Shown piece by piece: positions 1 to 9,477 of a DNA stretch of 64,000 bases. The stretch lies in assembly GCA_015350385.1 (NCBI GenBank), contig WNKI01000001.1:5519523-5583522 (forward strand), read 5' to 3'. The position numbers were made by a program, and so were the translations under genes. The DNA is from Aculops lycopersici. Lineage: Eukaryota > Arthropoda > Arachnida > Trombidiformes > Eriophyidae. The notes beneath the pieces are model-generated. The model saw only the letters and a program-made list of their open reading frames with translations, did not search any database and was not told the DNA's origin. Within the stretch, counting starts at the first letter, position 1; each line of letters begins with the position of its first letter.

Positions 1-397
1 ATTATTACATTAACAGATATCTTGTATCAAAGTATCGATCATCATTGAAACTCGAACCCACTGCCACCTTAGAGATATACGATGTTATATTAGCCGAATC
101 ATATCTATTTTCCACCAGATTCTTATTACAAGAATTATTATAGCTTGAGCATGAAACTATTTTATTGCAGTATTTTAACTATCTAATTGATTCTCACTGG
201 TACTATTTAACTCTAGCCTCAAGATGAGCTCGTGAGATAAACCGCCGCCGTCGTCATCGTCGTTATCATCATCTTCCAGCACCAAGAAACAAACCACACG
301 AGGGCACAATGTAGGTGTTAATAGTAGAAACAATACATCGATTGCTACACACCAATCTAACAAACCATCTGTTTCTCATGGTGGCTCAAAAACAATC
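1..397. other. Upstream region of the FE65-like gene
   Basis: No separate gene seen. The FE65 reading frame stays open upstream of the ATG at 398, back to a TGA at 233-235. Those codons read as a Ser/Thr/Asn-rich stretch like the start of the protein itself. This suggests that part of the interval could be coding, reached by a splice from an exon before the window, or that it is a 5' UTR of similar composition. Confidence 0.4.
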
Positions 398-2146
398 ATG
401 TCCGGTAGTCAAAAGGCTCGATCAACAACAAGAGGAGAGCAATTGCGAGATGGTAACAAACAAGCAGCTACATCAACAACGAAGACAAACAAGCCAATTG
501 TAGCGAAGCCTCTAAGGACGAAATCCAGGACAAGCTCCAAGAAACTCGCAAAAAAGAATTCATCTCGCAATGTCGATGAAGAAGGGTTGCTTTTATTAAC
601 AGATACAAGTGAGATGGCCACTCGAGGATCGAACGAGGACTCAACATTTAACGATACCCTCGAGTTAAAGACTGACCTTGATGACAACGCTAGCCAAAGA
701 TTGCTGAGTCGTGGCGACTCTAGCGGCAATTATGCAAGCGAAAGCTTGCTGACACCCGTGAATGATACACATCCACAGCTAACTGGTGATATCGAAACAC
801 CCGTTCGCGTTCCCACCAGAGAGACCTCAAACGAATTGGCTTGCAGAGATCTACTCAATGTAGCGAACACCAAAGACTCACTTGCCATATATCATGACGA
901 CGAAGAAATCAACCAAACAACAACCCATGGTACATTGTCATGGGATGACGAAAAATACTCAGAATGTGGCGCTGCTTTGACTGTGGATGAGAGTTTAGCA
1001 AACGACGAGATCGCTTTTATTGTATATCCACTAGGTTGTTGTGAGATCGACGAAACTCAACTGATATCTGCAAATACTACGAGAGCCATCCAGAAATGCA
1101 TTTTAAGGTTGTCAAACTCGCCCAGCAAGGAGGAGAGTATGTGCTGGGGTCTGGGTCAAGAGGAACCAATCTTGATGAAATTATTAGATGATCATATACA
1201 ATTTTCCCACCTGAAAACCTCGTCGCTCCTCAGAAGTCAGCCTATCCAAACAATCAAGTCTTGGGCTGTTGATGACGACAACAATTTCGCATTTGTTGTA
1301 GAAGATAGGATGCACCAGCCGGAAGAGGCCGATTGTTATGAATCAGTTGACTTTGCGTTATTGAATCAGCCAACATTCATGTGTTATGTATTCAGCTCAC
1401 TAGATGACGATGATATGAGTTGTAAGGTGGCGGCAAAACTCAATGAGGAGATCAATAGGTACAAAGAACAGATGTCAAATAGGTTGACCAAGAGCACGAG
1501 GATCCAGCAAATGGTAGAGCAACCAACTGAGGATGCCACAGATACGCATGTTGATAATCTCGAGGCAATGGAGGCGAGCAATGAGGTAACAATGAATGTC
1601 AAATATATTGGCAGCACGCAAGTGCCTCGGCCTGTCGGCATCGATATTCTTAACATTGCAATAGACAAGTGTCTGTCCGAATCCAGCAAAAACCAGCTGA
1701 GCCGGAAAGCAAGTCAAGCTCAGAAAAACGAGCTTATAGAGGCCACATTAACCACATCGTCACCTCCGATAGATGCGAAGTTGCATGTCTCACCCTCGAG
1801 TGTGATTGTAGAAAATGAAAGTAATAGCGTAATTTTAGTCGAGTGTCGCATTCGCTACCTCACCTTCATGGGTATCAGTCGACGAGATATCAGGTGGTGT
1901 GGATTCATTATGCAAATTACGAATAACAAAACATTTGTAGCCCATTGTTTTGAATGCTTCCCCACTGCTGGTCATGTTTGTGGAGCCATTCAGGCTAGTT
2001 GCGCTAAGATGTACGAAAAAGTTGTCAAGACTGCAAAGACACGCGAAGAGCCAGATTCCATAATGAGTATCGTTCCGTCGAGCTCAAAAATTCGCAATGC
2101 TTTGGCTAAAACATTCGCTAGGGTCAAGTTGAATCCAATGATATGA
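398..2146 (+). CDS. Apbb: FE65-like adaptor protein with two PTB domains
   Basis: A 582-residue cytosolic/nuclear adaptor of the FE65 (APBB, C. elegans feh-1) family, which binds the cytoplasmic tail of APP-type receptors and other partners. Residues about 1-200 are polar and low-complexity. PTB1 is at about 204-357, with a CILRLS segment and the motif WAVDDDNNFAFV that corresponds to the FE65 IxVWGVGRDxxxDFAYV stretch. PTB2 is at about 399-547 and keeps VKYIGS, PVGIDILN, VECRIRYLTFMG and CHVF-like AHCFECFP elements diagnostic of FE65 PTB2. The FE65 WW domain is not visible. It may lie in an exon before the window or be lost. The ATG at 398 is the first in frame after an upstream TGA, but the frame is open before it, so the start is uncertain. 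A BRCT ORF follows in the same frame 75 bp after the stop. Family assignment is firm; the N terminus is not. Confidence 0.88.
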   Translation: MSGSQKARSTTRGEQLRDGNKQAATSTTKTNKPIVAKPLRTKSRTSSKKLAKKNSSRNVDEEGLLLLTDTSEMATRGSNEDSTFNDTLELKTDLDDNASQRLLSRGDSSGNYASESLLTPVNDTHPQLTGDIETPVRVPTRETSNELACRDLLNVANTKDSLAIYHDDEEINQTTTHGTLSWDDEKYSECGAALTVDESLANDEIAFIVYPLGCCEIDETQLISANTTRAIQKCILRLSNSPSKEESMCWGLGQEEPILMKLLDDHIQFSHLKTSSLLRSQPIQTIKSWAVDDDNNFAFVVEDRMHQPEEADCYESVDFALLNQPTFMCYVFSSLDDDDMSCKVAAKLNEEINRYKEQMSNRLTKSTRIQQMVEQPTEDATDTHVDNLEAMEASNEVTMNVKYIGSTQVPRPVGIDILNIAIDKCLSESSKNQLSRKASQAQKNELIEATLTTSSPPIDAKLHVSPSSVIVENESNSVILVECRIRYLTFMGISRRDIRWCGFIMQITNNKTFVAHCFECFPTAGHVCGAIQASCAKMYEKVVKTAKTREEPDSIMSIVPSSSKIRNALAKTFARVKLNPMI

Positions 2147-2221
2147 ATTAGAAGGGATAAAGCGGAGAAGACAATTATCAAACTCGAGAATGAGGACAAA
2201 CCTAATGAGCCCGAAGTCAAG

Positions 2222-2698
2222 ATGTATGTCGACGAAGAATTCCAACCAGCTTTAGAATCTCTCGACGATATAACCCCCTCACTCGTTACTCCTACCGACA
2301 ATACTGGAGAGACTTTACTGATTGACTTTGAAGATGATAGCACTAAACCTAACAATCGAGATACTGGAACAACCCTAAGCGTTGAGGGCCAGAAGAGTCA
2401 AGTGGCTAATGTTAAACCTTTGAGGAAGTCTGACGAACCAGTGAGATTATTATTCACGCACTTGAATCAAGATTTAAAGGATCAGCTCAAGTTGTATGCT
2501 TCAAAATTAGAGCTTTCATTCGCCACTAGCCCTACTAACTGCACCCATTTAGTGGTGGATGGTATTAGTAGAACTACAAAATTCGTATGTGCTCTGAACC
2601 ATGCTAAATATGTACTGAGTTACAGGTGGCTTATCGAATCTTATGAGGCATATGCTTTACCGCTGAGATTTGATGACAACCTGACAACAACCCATTGA
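2222..2698 (+). CDS. Single BRCT-domain protein, in frame behind FE65
   Basis: 158 codons from the ATG. Residues about 75-150 form one BRCT repeat: LLFTHLN, then THLVVDGISRTTKFVCAL, then SYRWLIESYEAYALP, which is the usual beta1 / beta3-alpha2 / Trp-containing alpha3 order. The THLVxxxxxRTxKFxCAL pattern is most like the first BRCT of the MDC1/PTIP (DNA-damage phosphopeptide reader) group, but the second BRCT of a tandem pair is absent and the protein stops just after alpha3. The N-terminal 70 residues are acidic and disordered. The 25 codons between the FE65 stop and this ATG are open in the same frame and look coding (charged, Lys/Glu-rich), so the ORF may start upstream, may be made by readthrough of the TGA at 2144-2146, or may be a fusion broken by that stop. 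Function beyond protein binding is not inferable. Confidence 0.6.
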   Translation: MYVDEEFQPALESLDDITPSLVTPTDNTGETLLIDFEDDSTKPNNRDTGTTLSVEGQKSQVANVKPLRKSDEPVRLLFTHLNQDLKDQLKLYASKLELSFATSPTNCTHLVVDGISRTTKFVCALNHAKYVLSYRWLIESYEAYALPLRFDDNLTTTH

Positions 2699-2794
2699 GA
2701 GATCAATTTGGCTTGTGTTATTAAAAGTTCCAAGTTTGGACTATTTAAATATTATATTTGTTCGCATAGTTCTCTATATACCCTCGTTCCTTTT

Positions 2795-3076
2795 TCATAG
2801 ATCCAGGTCTAGAGGTTCCAGGTGCTGTGATTCTGGCTCGGATTTTTGACTGCTCGTCTGGCCCGAGTCTAAGCTAATGATTGTGTAATCGCCACTAGCA
2901 CTAGCGGCTCCGTTCGATGCTCTGACTGTATCGTTGCTTACCATCATGGGTAAATTTATCACAGCTAGTTTGGTGAGATCATTGTTGAGCTCATGTTTTG
3001 CCTTCTTCAAAGTTGCCTTTAGATCTCGGAGAAATGCTATCTCACGATCCCGATGCGACTTGATGGACTCGCTCAT
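2795..3076 (-). CDS. Small uncharacterised protein, N-terminal helix
   Basis: 93 codons with an ATG start and TGA stop, convergent with the BRCT ORF (96 bp between stops). Residues about 8-40 are charged with heptad-like leucines (a likely amphipathic helix or short coiled coil). Residues 45-93 are Ser/Asp/Glu-rich and probably disordered, ending in an acidic LDLDL tail. I do not recognise the family. Length and composition would fit a small complex subunit, but nothing in the sequence says which. It may be a real gene because the ORF fills a gap between two plus-strand genes and has ordinary codon composition. Confidence 0.4.
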   Translation of the reverse strand: MSESIKSHRDREIAFLRDLKATLKKAKHELNNDLTKLAVINLPMMVSNDTVRASNGAASASGDYTIISLDSGQTSSQKSEPESQHLEPLDLDL

Positions 3077-3726
3077 AATTTTTTACTAATAATTCATGTC
3101 AGCACGTTTTAATGATGAGATATGGATTGCAATGATAATTTCTTCTTCGGATAAATCAAATGGATATTCATATAAGAATACAACGAAGCGCAAAATGGGT
3201 GCAAAAGTTCATCGCAAGATTTTTGCGGAATTCCTGCAGAAATCAACGAAGAGTGGAAAAAATACGTGTAGACTCATGCACAATTCCATCACCATCTTCA
3301 AGCACTTCAATGATGGCCGCTAACGGAGCTGCCTGTCCACCACAAGCGTGTGTGCCCATCGGCGCTCGCTCACAGGCTAACGACGCCACCGAAGACCCAA
3401 ATTATTTTATTTGTTTTTCTACCACTACTACTACCTCAACAGTCGTAATGCGACTACGATTATTTGATCTACACGCCTAGCTCATAGTATTGGGTCAAGC
3501 AATTGTATTAGATCCACCATCTCGTCTAACGGTACTCTATCTCCGTGGAACTCAATGGTCTCAATTCATCATTATAATCATCAATAATCCATGTTGTTAC
3601 AGCCAATGTCGTTGTTGTTATTGTTGTAATAATCTTATGCTCGCCAGAGAGGGAGGGACAGAGAGAGCAATAGAGATAGGGCAAGAGGAGTAGATTTACA
3701 CTGCAAGCAATCAAGCAACTACAACC
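3077..3726. other. Intergenic region before the DHHC gene
   Basis: Short plus-strand ORFs occur here (3096-3323, 3160-3480, 3490-3693), but they overlap in different frames, have skewed composition and match nothing I know. I treat the interval as promoter/5' UTR of the DHHC gene. A purine-rich GAGAGGGAGGGACAGAGAG tract lies about 70 bp before the DHHC start. Confidence 0.4.
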
Positions 3727-4524
3727 ATGGCCACCACCAAGTTTTTACCTGCCCTGGCGGCATGGACAATATTGTTATGCTCCACTGCCGCCTTTTTCAT
3801 ATATCCCTGTCAATATCTGCAAGCTAAATACAATCAAGTTCCAATCTATGCTATCCAAGGTGCAATAACCTTCTTCGTGATTGCAAATTTCCTATTAGCA
3901 GAATTCCTAGACCCAGGCCGATTGCCTAGAGCGGATCCCGACGAGTATAAGGATGAGGATCCTCAGAAGGCGCCGTATATTAAAGTTATTCAAGTTCATG
4001 AGACAACCGTTAGAATGAAATGGTGTGTCACTTGTCAATTTTACAGGCCGCCCCGGTGTTCGCATTGTAGCGTTTGCGGCAATTGCATTGATACCTTCGA
4101 TCATCACTGCCCATGGATAAACAATTGTATTGGTAAAGGAAACTATAGGCACTTCTTCTTCTTTCTATTGAGCCTAAGCACTCACATGTTAACAATATTT
4201 GCATGGTGCACATTGTTCATATTGAACCACAAGGATAAACTAAGAGAATCAGGGCCAATAGTAACACTAGTTCTAATTGTTATGATATTTTTCCTTAGCT
4301 GGCCTATCGTTGGCCTGACAATATTTCACATCCTGCTAGTTCTAAAGAATCGAACTACAAACGAGCAAATGACTGGCAAGTTTAAAACCGGCGAGAATCC
4401 ATTTAGCGAGGGTTGTTTCAAGAACTATGCTTACATCCTATGCGGACCCCATTTGCCAGTATTCAAGCATAGAAGAAAATCTCTAAACGCCACTCAGGCC
4501 GAATGCGAGCCAGTACCATTATAA
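3727..4524 (+). CDS. Zdhhc8: DHHC palmitoyltransferase, ZDHHC5/8-like, short form
   Basis: A 265-residue membrane S-acyltransferase that transfers palmitate to cysteines of client proteins. Two N-terminal membrane segments (about 9-28 and 43-62) are followed by a DPG motif (about 62-64), as in the family. The cysteine-rich domain has WCVTCQFYRPPRCSHC and the catalytic D125-H126-H127-C128, then CPWINNCIG and a TTxE-like TTNE motif after the last membrane segments (about 141-165 and 177-205). The NPFSEGC and CGP elements resemble the ZDHHC5/8 subfamily, as does the overall order of segments. Vertebrate and insect members carry a long cytosolic tail of several hundred residues. This protein ends about 25 residues past the core, so the PDZ-binding tail is missing or in an unseen alternative exon. 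The ATG has a good context (ACCATGG). Confidence 0.9.
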   Translation: MATTKFLPALAAWTILLCSTAAFFIYPCQYLQAKYNQVPIYAIQGAITFFVIANFLLAEFLDPGRLPRADPDEYKDEDPQKAPYIKVIQVHETTVRMKWCVTCQFYRPPRCSHCSVCGNCIDTFDHHCPWINNCIGKGNYRHFFFFLLSLSTHMLTIFAWCTLFILNHKDKLRESGPIVTLVLIVMIFFLSWPIVGLTIFHILLVLKNRTTNEQMTGKFKTGENPFSEGCFKNYAYILCGPHLPVFKHRRKSLNATQAECEPVPL

Positions 4525-5116
4525 GATAGTGAGAAAGGAATTGAGAGACAAAGCTCTGACTTCAAGCTCCACCACGAATGAAGAAGCAACTACCAAAAAA
4601 ATTACTAACAAATTTTCTAGGCACCACTCAAAAAGTTGGTCTCAGGAGCAAAACAAGCTGAGGCGTAGGTAGCGACATCCAATAATGAGGCCACCTGCAT
4701 TTACCTCAAAGAGACTTGAGTCTTCTACGCATTACATTGGACTCAAACTTTCTCTCACACACTCCACGGGATTGGCCCCTTTCCTACATAGATCTCTACC
4801 TGAACACGCGTAACTGCAACCAACGCCACTAGGGACCTTCAATTAGCCAAGTCACGTTGCTAGGTTGCCACCACCCCCACCATCACCAACATGTTTTGTT
4901 GTTAGGCTAATTCCTTTGCACTCGCCCTCCTGCGATACGTACTAACGCATACCGTTATTATTAGCGCTGCCATCTTATTGTTGTCATTCTAAAAAGTCAA
5001 CTGATGCTATTACCTATTGGTAATAAGTATACCGAATTAAGAAAATGAAGAAAACTCATATATAGTCAGTATCATTATTGCAAGTATTAAAAAAATCTCC
5101 CATTGCAAGCGGAGAT
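4525..5116. other. Intergenic and kinesin 5' leader
   Basis: No gene seen. The region contains the 3' UTR of the DHHC gene and the kinesin leader. A short upstream ORF starts at the ATG at 5045 and ends at a TAG at 5063-5065. The kinesin frame is open from TTG 5078, but the first in-frame ATG is at 5117. Confidence 0.4.
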
Positions 5117-7732
5117 ATGCAGTCTAAATTGCCTGGTGATAGAGCCAGGAGCAATTCGAGGAAGACCTCGATCAGCTCAGTTGCATCATCGTCTTCGAGG
5201 CCAAGCTCGGTGGTTATGCCACGTAAGTTTAGTGGAAGTCATCGGGTTAATCAAAGCGATAATCACGTAAATGTTGCCATCAGATGCCGACCACTAAGCG
5301 AAAAGGAGATAGCCGCCGGCTATGAGTCCATTGTAGATTTCGAGGATGGAAACAAGATTATCATTCACAACATTAGCGAGTCACCTAGCGATCAGTTGGG
5401 CACCAAGTCGGGCGAGAGGCACAACTACTCACAGGTGTTTGAGTTTGACGCTGTATTTGATTGCAACTCGTCGCAGGAAGAAATTTACAATCAATCATGT
5501 CGAGCAATTGTGAATAGTGTTCTCGAGGGTTACAATGGAACCATATTCGCCTATGGCCAAACGGGAGCTGGCAAAACTTACACGATGGAAGGTGCCACTT
5601 CTCGGGTTGGAAAGCTCAAGAAAAAAGGCAAAGCAACAAGCCGGACAGTCCAACAAGTAGCAACAAAGCAACCGAAGATAGACGATAGGACAAGGCGTCG
5701 AGATTCCTCTAGTTCAATCGGGAACAATGCTCAAGCTGATGAAAAGATGAGAGAGCTTAAGCTTGCCAAGCAACAAGAACAAACAACTGATACCGAAGCA
5801 GGTATAATCCCGCGAGCGTTTGAGCAAATATTTGAGCACATAGCCAAAAATCAATCAATTCAATTTCTAGTCAGAGCCTCCTATTTAGAAATCTACCAAG
5901 AGGAAATCCACGATCTACTGAAGAAGGACAAGTCAATCAAATTAGAGTTGCACGAGAAGCCAGGTGTTGGTGTCTATGTCAAAGATTTGACTTCATTTGC
6001 GTGCAAGTCAATGGCTGAAATAGAGCGTGTAATGAGAGTTGGCAATCAGAATCGACAAGTTGGGGCCACCGACATGAACGAGTATAGCTCAAGATCGCAT
6101 GCAATTTTTATGATCACCATAGAGCAACAACAAGTGGCACCACCGCCGTCGAGAGCTGCAGACCTCTTAAGTGAGGCGGATCGAATGGCCGACGGGTTGT
6201 CAGAAAAACAAGCAGGAGTAGCCAATCGAGTTATTAAAGTGGGCAAGTTGAATCTTGTTGATTTGGCTGGCAGCGAGAGACAGAGGAAAACGAATAGCTC
6301 GGGCCAACGTCAAAAGGAGTCGATAAAGATTAATTTATCGCTCTCGGCTTTGGGCAATGTGATAAATTCGTTGATGAAATTGCACACTGGCCAGCAACAA
6401 CAACAGCAACTACAATCACAACTAAAACAAAGTAGCAATCCTAAAAGTGATACTAAAATTACAAGTAAGAGCAGCCAAGTCTCCTTCACGCCATACCGAG
6501 ATTCCAAGTTGACTCGCCTGCTTCAGGACTCATTGGGAGGCAATGCAAAGACGCTAATGATCGCAAACATTGGACCGGCTAGTTATAATTACGATGAAAC
6601 AATCAACACTCTCAACTATGCAAGTCGGGCCAAGTGTATCCGCAACCAGCCAAAATTAAACGAGGACCCAAAGGATGCGCTTTTGCGTGAACTCCAGCGC
6701 GAGATCGATAATTTGAGGAGTAAGCTATCCTCAGTTGCGGCGAGTGGTGGCGTTAAATTAATAACAACGGATAGTAATTGCAACGATGATAAGTTGAAAG
6801 AAAATGCAAGTGTAAGCAGAAAAAATAGCAACAAGGAGAAAGTTGAACAAGAATTATTGGAACTAAGACAAAAGTTGTTCTCCTTGGAGAGTAAATTATT
6901 AAATGGTGTTCAGAATAATGGTGAGCAAATCCTACACCAACGACTCGACCAAAAGCTACTCCAAGGATTGACTCAAACTCAAGAGTTGGAACTGGCAAAG
7001 AGGAGATTGGAGCTGGCAAGTCAAGTTAGCCGCGAGCAAGAGATCCGAGATGAACTTGAGAGGCGCGAGGAGGCCGAGTTGTTGGCTAAGAAGTCATTCA
7101 CCTCTATTCAACAGGAAGTTGATTCCAAGAGGCAGCTGATTCGCAAGGTTTTGATAAAGATCAAATCGTTGCGCGACGAAACAGAGAGAATCCAGGAAAC
7201 CTATCGACTAGAACTAGAGGAATTGGATCAGTTGCAATACGTTCTACAGAAGGAGCTTAAGTTGAAGTGTTTGATTATGGACAATTTTATTCCAAATACT
7301 CATGTGGATCAATTGTTGCCCCGGATTTTTTACGACGAACGCCGGAACTCGTGTTCCATAATACCAGTTGAATGTCCATTAGATTATTGTTTAAATTATG
7401 AGTACCATCCAAATCAGACAAATTGGTCATCGTTGGATAGATACGAGAACTATTGGCAACCAGCCGATGGAATTAGCTCCAGGCCACGGAGTGAATTTGA
7501 GCGGCTAGGCGAAACAATTTACCCAGGTAATATAAGATTTAAGCTTGATAATTTGATCGAAACAAAACTTGAGTTTCCCAAGGTGAATCCAATCAAGAGG
7601 TTGGATAGAAATTTACTCGACAAAGCAGGAAATGAGCAAGAGCAATCGCATCATCAACCGCCTGAGCGATCTAATATACAAGAGCTGATTGATGTTGCAT
7701 TAAATCAGCGCGAAAGTGATATTGTGATATAA
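5117..7732 (+). CDS. Kif3b: Kinesin-2 motor subunit, KIF3B/Klp68D type
   Basis: An 871-residue plus-end microtubule motor subunit, which with a KIF3A partner and KAP drives intraflagellar and axonal transport. The N-terminal motor has P-loop GQTGAGKT at 147-154, the switch I region NEYSSRSH at 321-328, and switch II DLAGSE at 382-387. PYRDSKLTRLLQDSLGGNAKT then runs into the neck (to about residue 520). A coiled coil follows (about 520-720). The tail element LKLKCLIMDNFIP and the FYDERRN segment match KIF3B rather than KIF3A or KIF17. Polar, low-complexity insertions sit in motor loops: about 60 extra residues in L5 (about 160-227), about 30 in L10 (about 335-370), and a Gln-rich stretch of about 40 in L12 (about 421-458). 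The TTG at 5078 was rejected as a start. The gene has no intron. Confidence 0.92.
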   Translation: MQSKLPGDRARSNSRKTSISSVASSSSRPSSVVMPRKFSGSHRVNQSDNHVNVAIRCRPLSEKEIAAGYESIVDFEDGNKIIIHNISESPSDQLGTKSGERHNYSQVFEFDAVFDCNSSQEEIYNQSCRAIVNSVLEGYNGTIFAYGQTGAGKTYTMEGATSRVGKLKKKGKATSRTVQQVATKQPKIDDRTRRRDSSSSIGNNAQADEKMRELKLAKQQEQTTDTEAGIIPRAFEQIFEHIAKNQSIQFLVRASYLEIYQEEIHDLLKKDKSIKLELHEKPGVGVYVKDLTSFACKSMAEIERVMRVGNQNRQVGATDMNEYSSRSHAIFMITIEQQQVAPPPSRAADLLSEADRMADGLSEKQAGVANRVIKVGKLNLVDLAGSERQRKTNSSGQRQKESIKINLSLSALGNVINSLMKLHTGQQQQQQLQSQLKQSSNPKSDTKITSKSSQVSFTPYRDSKLTRLLQDSLGGNAKTLMIANIGPASYNYDETINTLNYASRAKCIRNQPKLNEDPKDALLRELQREIDNLRSKLSSVAASGGVKLITTDSNCNDDKLKENASVSRKNSNKEKVEQELLELRQKLFSLESKLLNGVQNNGEQILHQRLDQKLLQGLTQTQELELAKRRLELASQVSREQEIRDELERREEAELLAKKSFTSIQQEVDSKRQLIRKVLIKIKSLRDETERIQETYRLELEELDQLQYVLQKELKLKCLIMDNFIPNTHVDQLLPRIFYDERRNSCSIIPVECPLDYCLNYEYHPNQTNWSSLDRYENYWQPADGISSRPRSEFERLGETIYPGNIRFKLDNLIETKLEFPKVNPIKRLDRNLLDKAGNEQEQSHHQPPERSNIQELIDVALNQRESDIVI

Positions 7733-7833
7733 GATACCACAGAACCATATTATGATGTACATATAAAAATGCACACACATGAATGCAAATCAAATCTATT
7801 AGGCTATGATAATTACATCTAATCCAATGTCAT

Positions 7834-7839
7834 AATAAA
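7834..7839 (+). terminator. Poly(A) signal AATAAA of the kinesin gene
   Basis: A canonical AATAAA about 100 bp after the kinesin stop codon and just before the convergent HAND stop. Confidence 0.6.
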
Positions 7840-7877
7840 CAATTCTTAAGCGATTTGTTCGAGCATTGAGCTTGAAT

Positions 7878-9068
7878 TCAATCTGCTTTTGTTAATGATT
7901 TAACCTTTGAATTATCCTGTTGCATAGGTGCCAGCAATTGATCATGATTTTTGCAGGGGTAAACATTTGACACTGCAGATTGCTCCGCCCGCTTCACGGT
8001 TGACTTCCAAACGATTTCAGGCCAACCAGTTCGATGCTTCCTATCCCTAGCATTTCTAGTCCTCACCTGCTGTTGTTCAACTCGTTGTTGGTTCCCTTCT
8101 AAACCGTTCGCCAACTTCCGGTTCTTCGAAGGAAGATCTGGTGGCGAGGTAAAGGTAATGGTTGGCTTTGTTATGGCCGCGCTATCCTGAGCTCTGGTAG
8201 CTAGATTCTCGAGCTTTACGTAGCCTCTGGAAACTGGTAGCTCCTTGTGATTAGTTGGCGCCGGTTTCTGCTGATCATTGTTCAACGTGGACATGAGGTA
8301 ACTGATGTAGCTAATTGCAAGTCTCAAAGTTTTAATCTTGGATAATTTGGTATCGCTTGGCACATCGGGTATATGTCGCCTGAGCTCACTGAATGCCTGA
8401 TTGATTGACTGCGTGCGCCTCCGCTCTTTTTTGTTTGCCTTGACTCTTTGAATAATCTTCTCAGGTGGAGTACTAGCTTCCTCTTTGTTGGTCGCTCCAC
8501 GAGTCTTTAGCAAATTGAACTCTCCTCCCTCAGCAGGTTTTAGATTAAAGTCTGCTGTGGTCAGTGTGTTGACATGACGTTGCGCATTGATTTGGTTACA
8601 GTGGTGATGGCCGACACTGGCGGTCGCGACCACTTGACGCTGCGGCCCTTCCGCCGGGACCCAGTGGGTCGTGGTGGTCGCTGCCGCAACAGAAGCTTCA
8701 TTTGCGAAGGGTTGTTGTTGCTGGTGGTGGTGGTGGTGGTGATCGTGGTTGCGATGGTTTTGGCTTGGCGGAAGTTGATGAGTGTAAAACCGGTGGTTGC
8801 TGGATTGTGATTCAAAGGTGTAGATGCCATAACTTGTCGCCTCGGGCGGGTGATCTTTGTTGGTAAATTGATTAACCTGCTGCTCGTCAGATTGTTGTTG
8901 GTTGAGGCGGTGGTCGTCAGACTGTTGAGCCAAGACGAGTTCATCACATAAACTCGTGTTGCTTGTAACATATTGATTATTGTACTCTAGCGACTTGAAC
9001 TCCACGATTGACAATCGCTCCTGCGCTAACCTGCTTCTTGTGGTCATCTTGTTGCCAGAACCAAACAT
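7878..9068 (-). CDS. Hand: HAND-family bHLH transcription factor
   Basis: 396 residues from the ATG at 9068. The bHLH (about residues 205-263) contains KERRRTQSINQAF, LRRHIP and PSDTKLSKIKTLRLAISYI. This is nearly the vertebrate/fly HAND sequence and differs from the related Twist and Atonal groups. HAND proteins dimerise with E-proteins and bind E-boxes in mesoderm, heart and blood-cell precursors. The rest is low-complexity: a His run and Gln stretches at about 95-140, and basic, Gln-rich segments after the bHLH. The region is long compared with fly or vertebrate HAND (about 170-220 residues). The open frame extends to a GTG at 9098, preceded by CTCAG (a possible splice acceptor), so an upstream exon is possible; a second ATG lies 7 codons in. 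It is convergent with the kinesin gene and divergent from Dcun1d. Confidence 0.9.
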   Translation of the reverse strand: MFGSGNKMTTRSRLAQERLSIVEFKSLEYNNQYVTSNTSLCDELVLAQQSDDHRLNQQQSDEQQVNQFTNKDHPPEATSYGIYTFESQSSNHRFYTHQLPPSQNHRNHDHHHHHHQQQQPFANEASVAAATTTTHWVPAEGPQRQVVATASVGHHHCNQINAQRHVNTLTTADFNLKPAEGGEFNLLKTRGATNKEEASTPPEKIIQRVKANKKERRRTQSINQAFSELRRHIPDVPSDTKLSKIKTLRLAISYISYLMSTLNNDQQKPAPTNHKELPVSRGYVKLENLATRAQDSAAITKPTITFTSPPDLPSKNRKLANGLEGNQQRVEQQQVRTRNARDRKHRTGWPEIVWKSTVKRAEQSAVSNVYPCKNHDQLLAPMQQDNSKVKSLTKAD

Positions 9069-9215
9069 GAAGTGATAAGTTTGATTGGAGTCATCCACCT
9101 GAGACTAGCAATCCACTGACTATAGGTCTCCTGGTTGTTGATCTAAAGGCTAATCAAGCGAAAGTGGATTGCTTGTTACGTGGGACTCGTTTGCACTGGC
9201 ACCCACTGAGGCACT

Positions 9216-9237
9216 ATGCGCAAATCAATTTGCGCAT
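9216..9237. repeat. Perfect inverted repeat, 10-bp arms, 2-bp spacer
   Basis: ATGCGCAAAT, then CA, then ATTTGCGCAT. It lies 150 bp upstream of the Hand ATG, so it could be a dimer-binding site or a cruciform-prone element. Confidence 0.7.
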
Positions 9238-9457
9238 CGCGCCTCAATTGCCGCAAATCGAGCCTCGTAAAGTGATCTCTTGCTCTCGACAGTTTAGTCT
9301 CTCGGCGGCCGGTTGTTGTGTTAGCGGAGGGGGTGGTTGTGGTTTTGCTGGGGATTTTAGCAGCAATGCCAACCACAACTAATCAACTCTAGCTGCTCGA
9401 GTTTGCGCAACCTCTAGCCGAACAAAGAGCAACTGCCGACTGGAGGTTAGTTGTCTA

Positions 9458-9477
9458 ATCAGCGGCGCGCCGCTGAT
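9458..9477. repeat. Perfect 20-bp palindrome
   Basis: ATCAGCGGCGCGCCGCTGAT is its own reverse complement. It sits about 390 bp upstream of the Hand ATG. Confidence 0.75.

Noticed and set aside
2123..2151. Tiny intron that would remove the FE65 stop
   Set aside because: GT...AG pairs there are only 24-29 nt apart, too short for normal animal splicing. Only the 24-nt version would keep the frame.
3096..3693. Three overlapping plus-strand ORFs before the DHHC gene
   Set aside because: They are in different frames, with biased composition and no motif. The interval is better read as promoter and leader.
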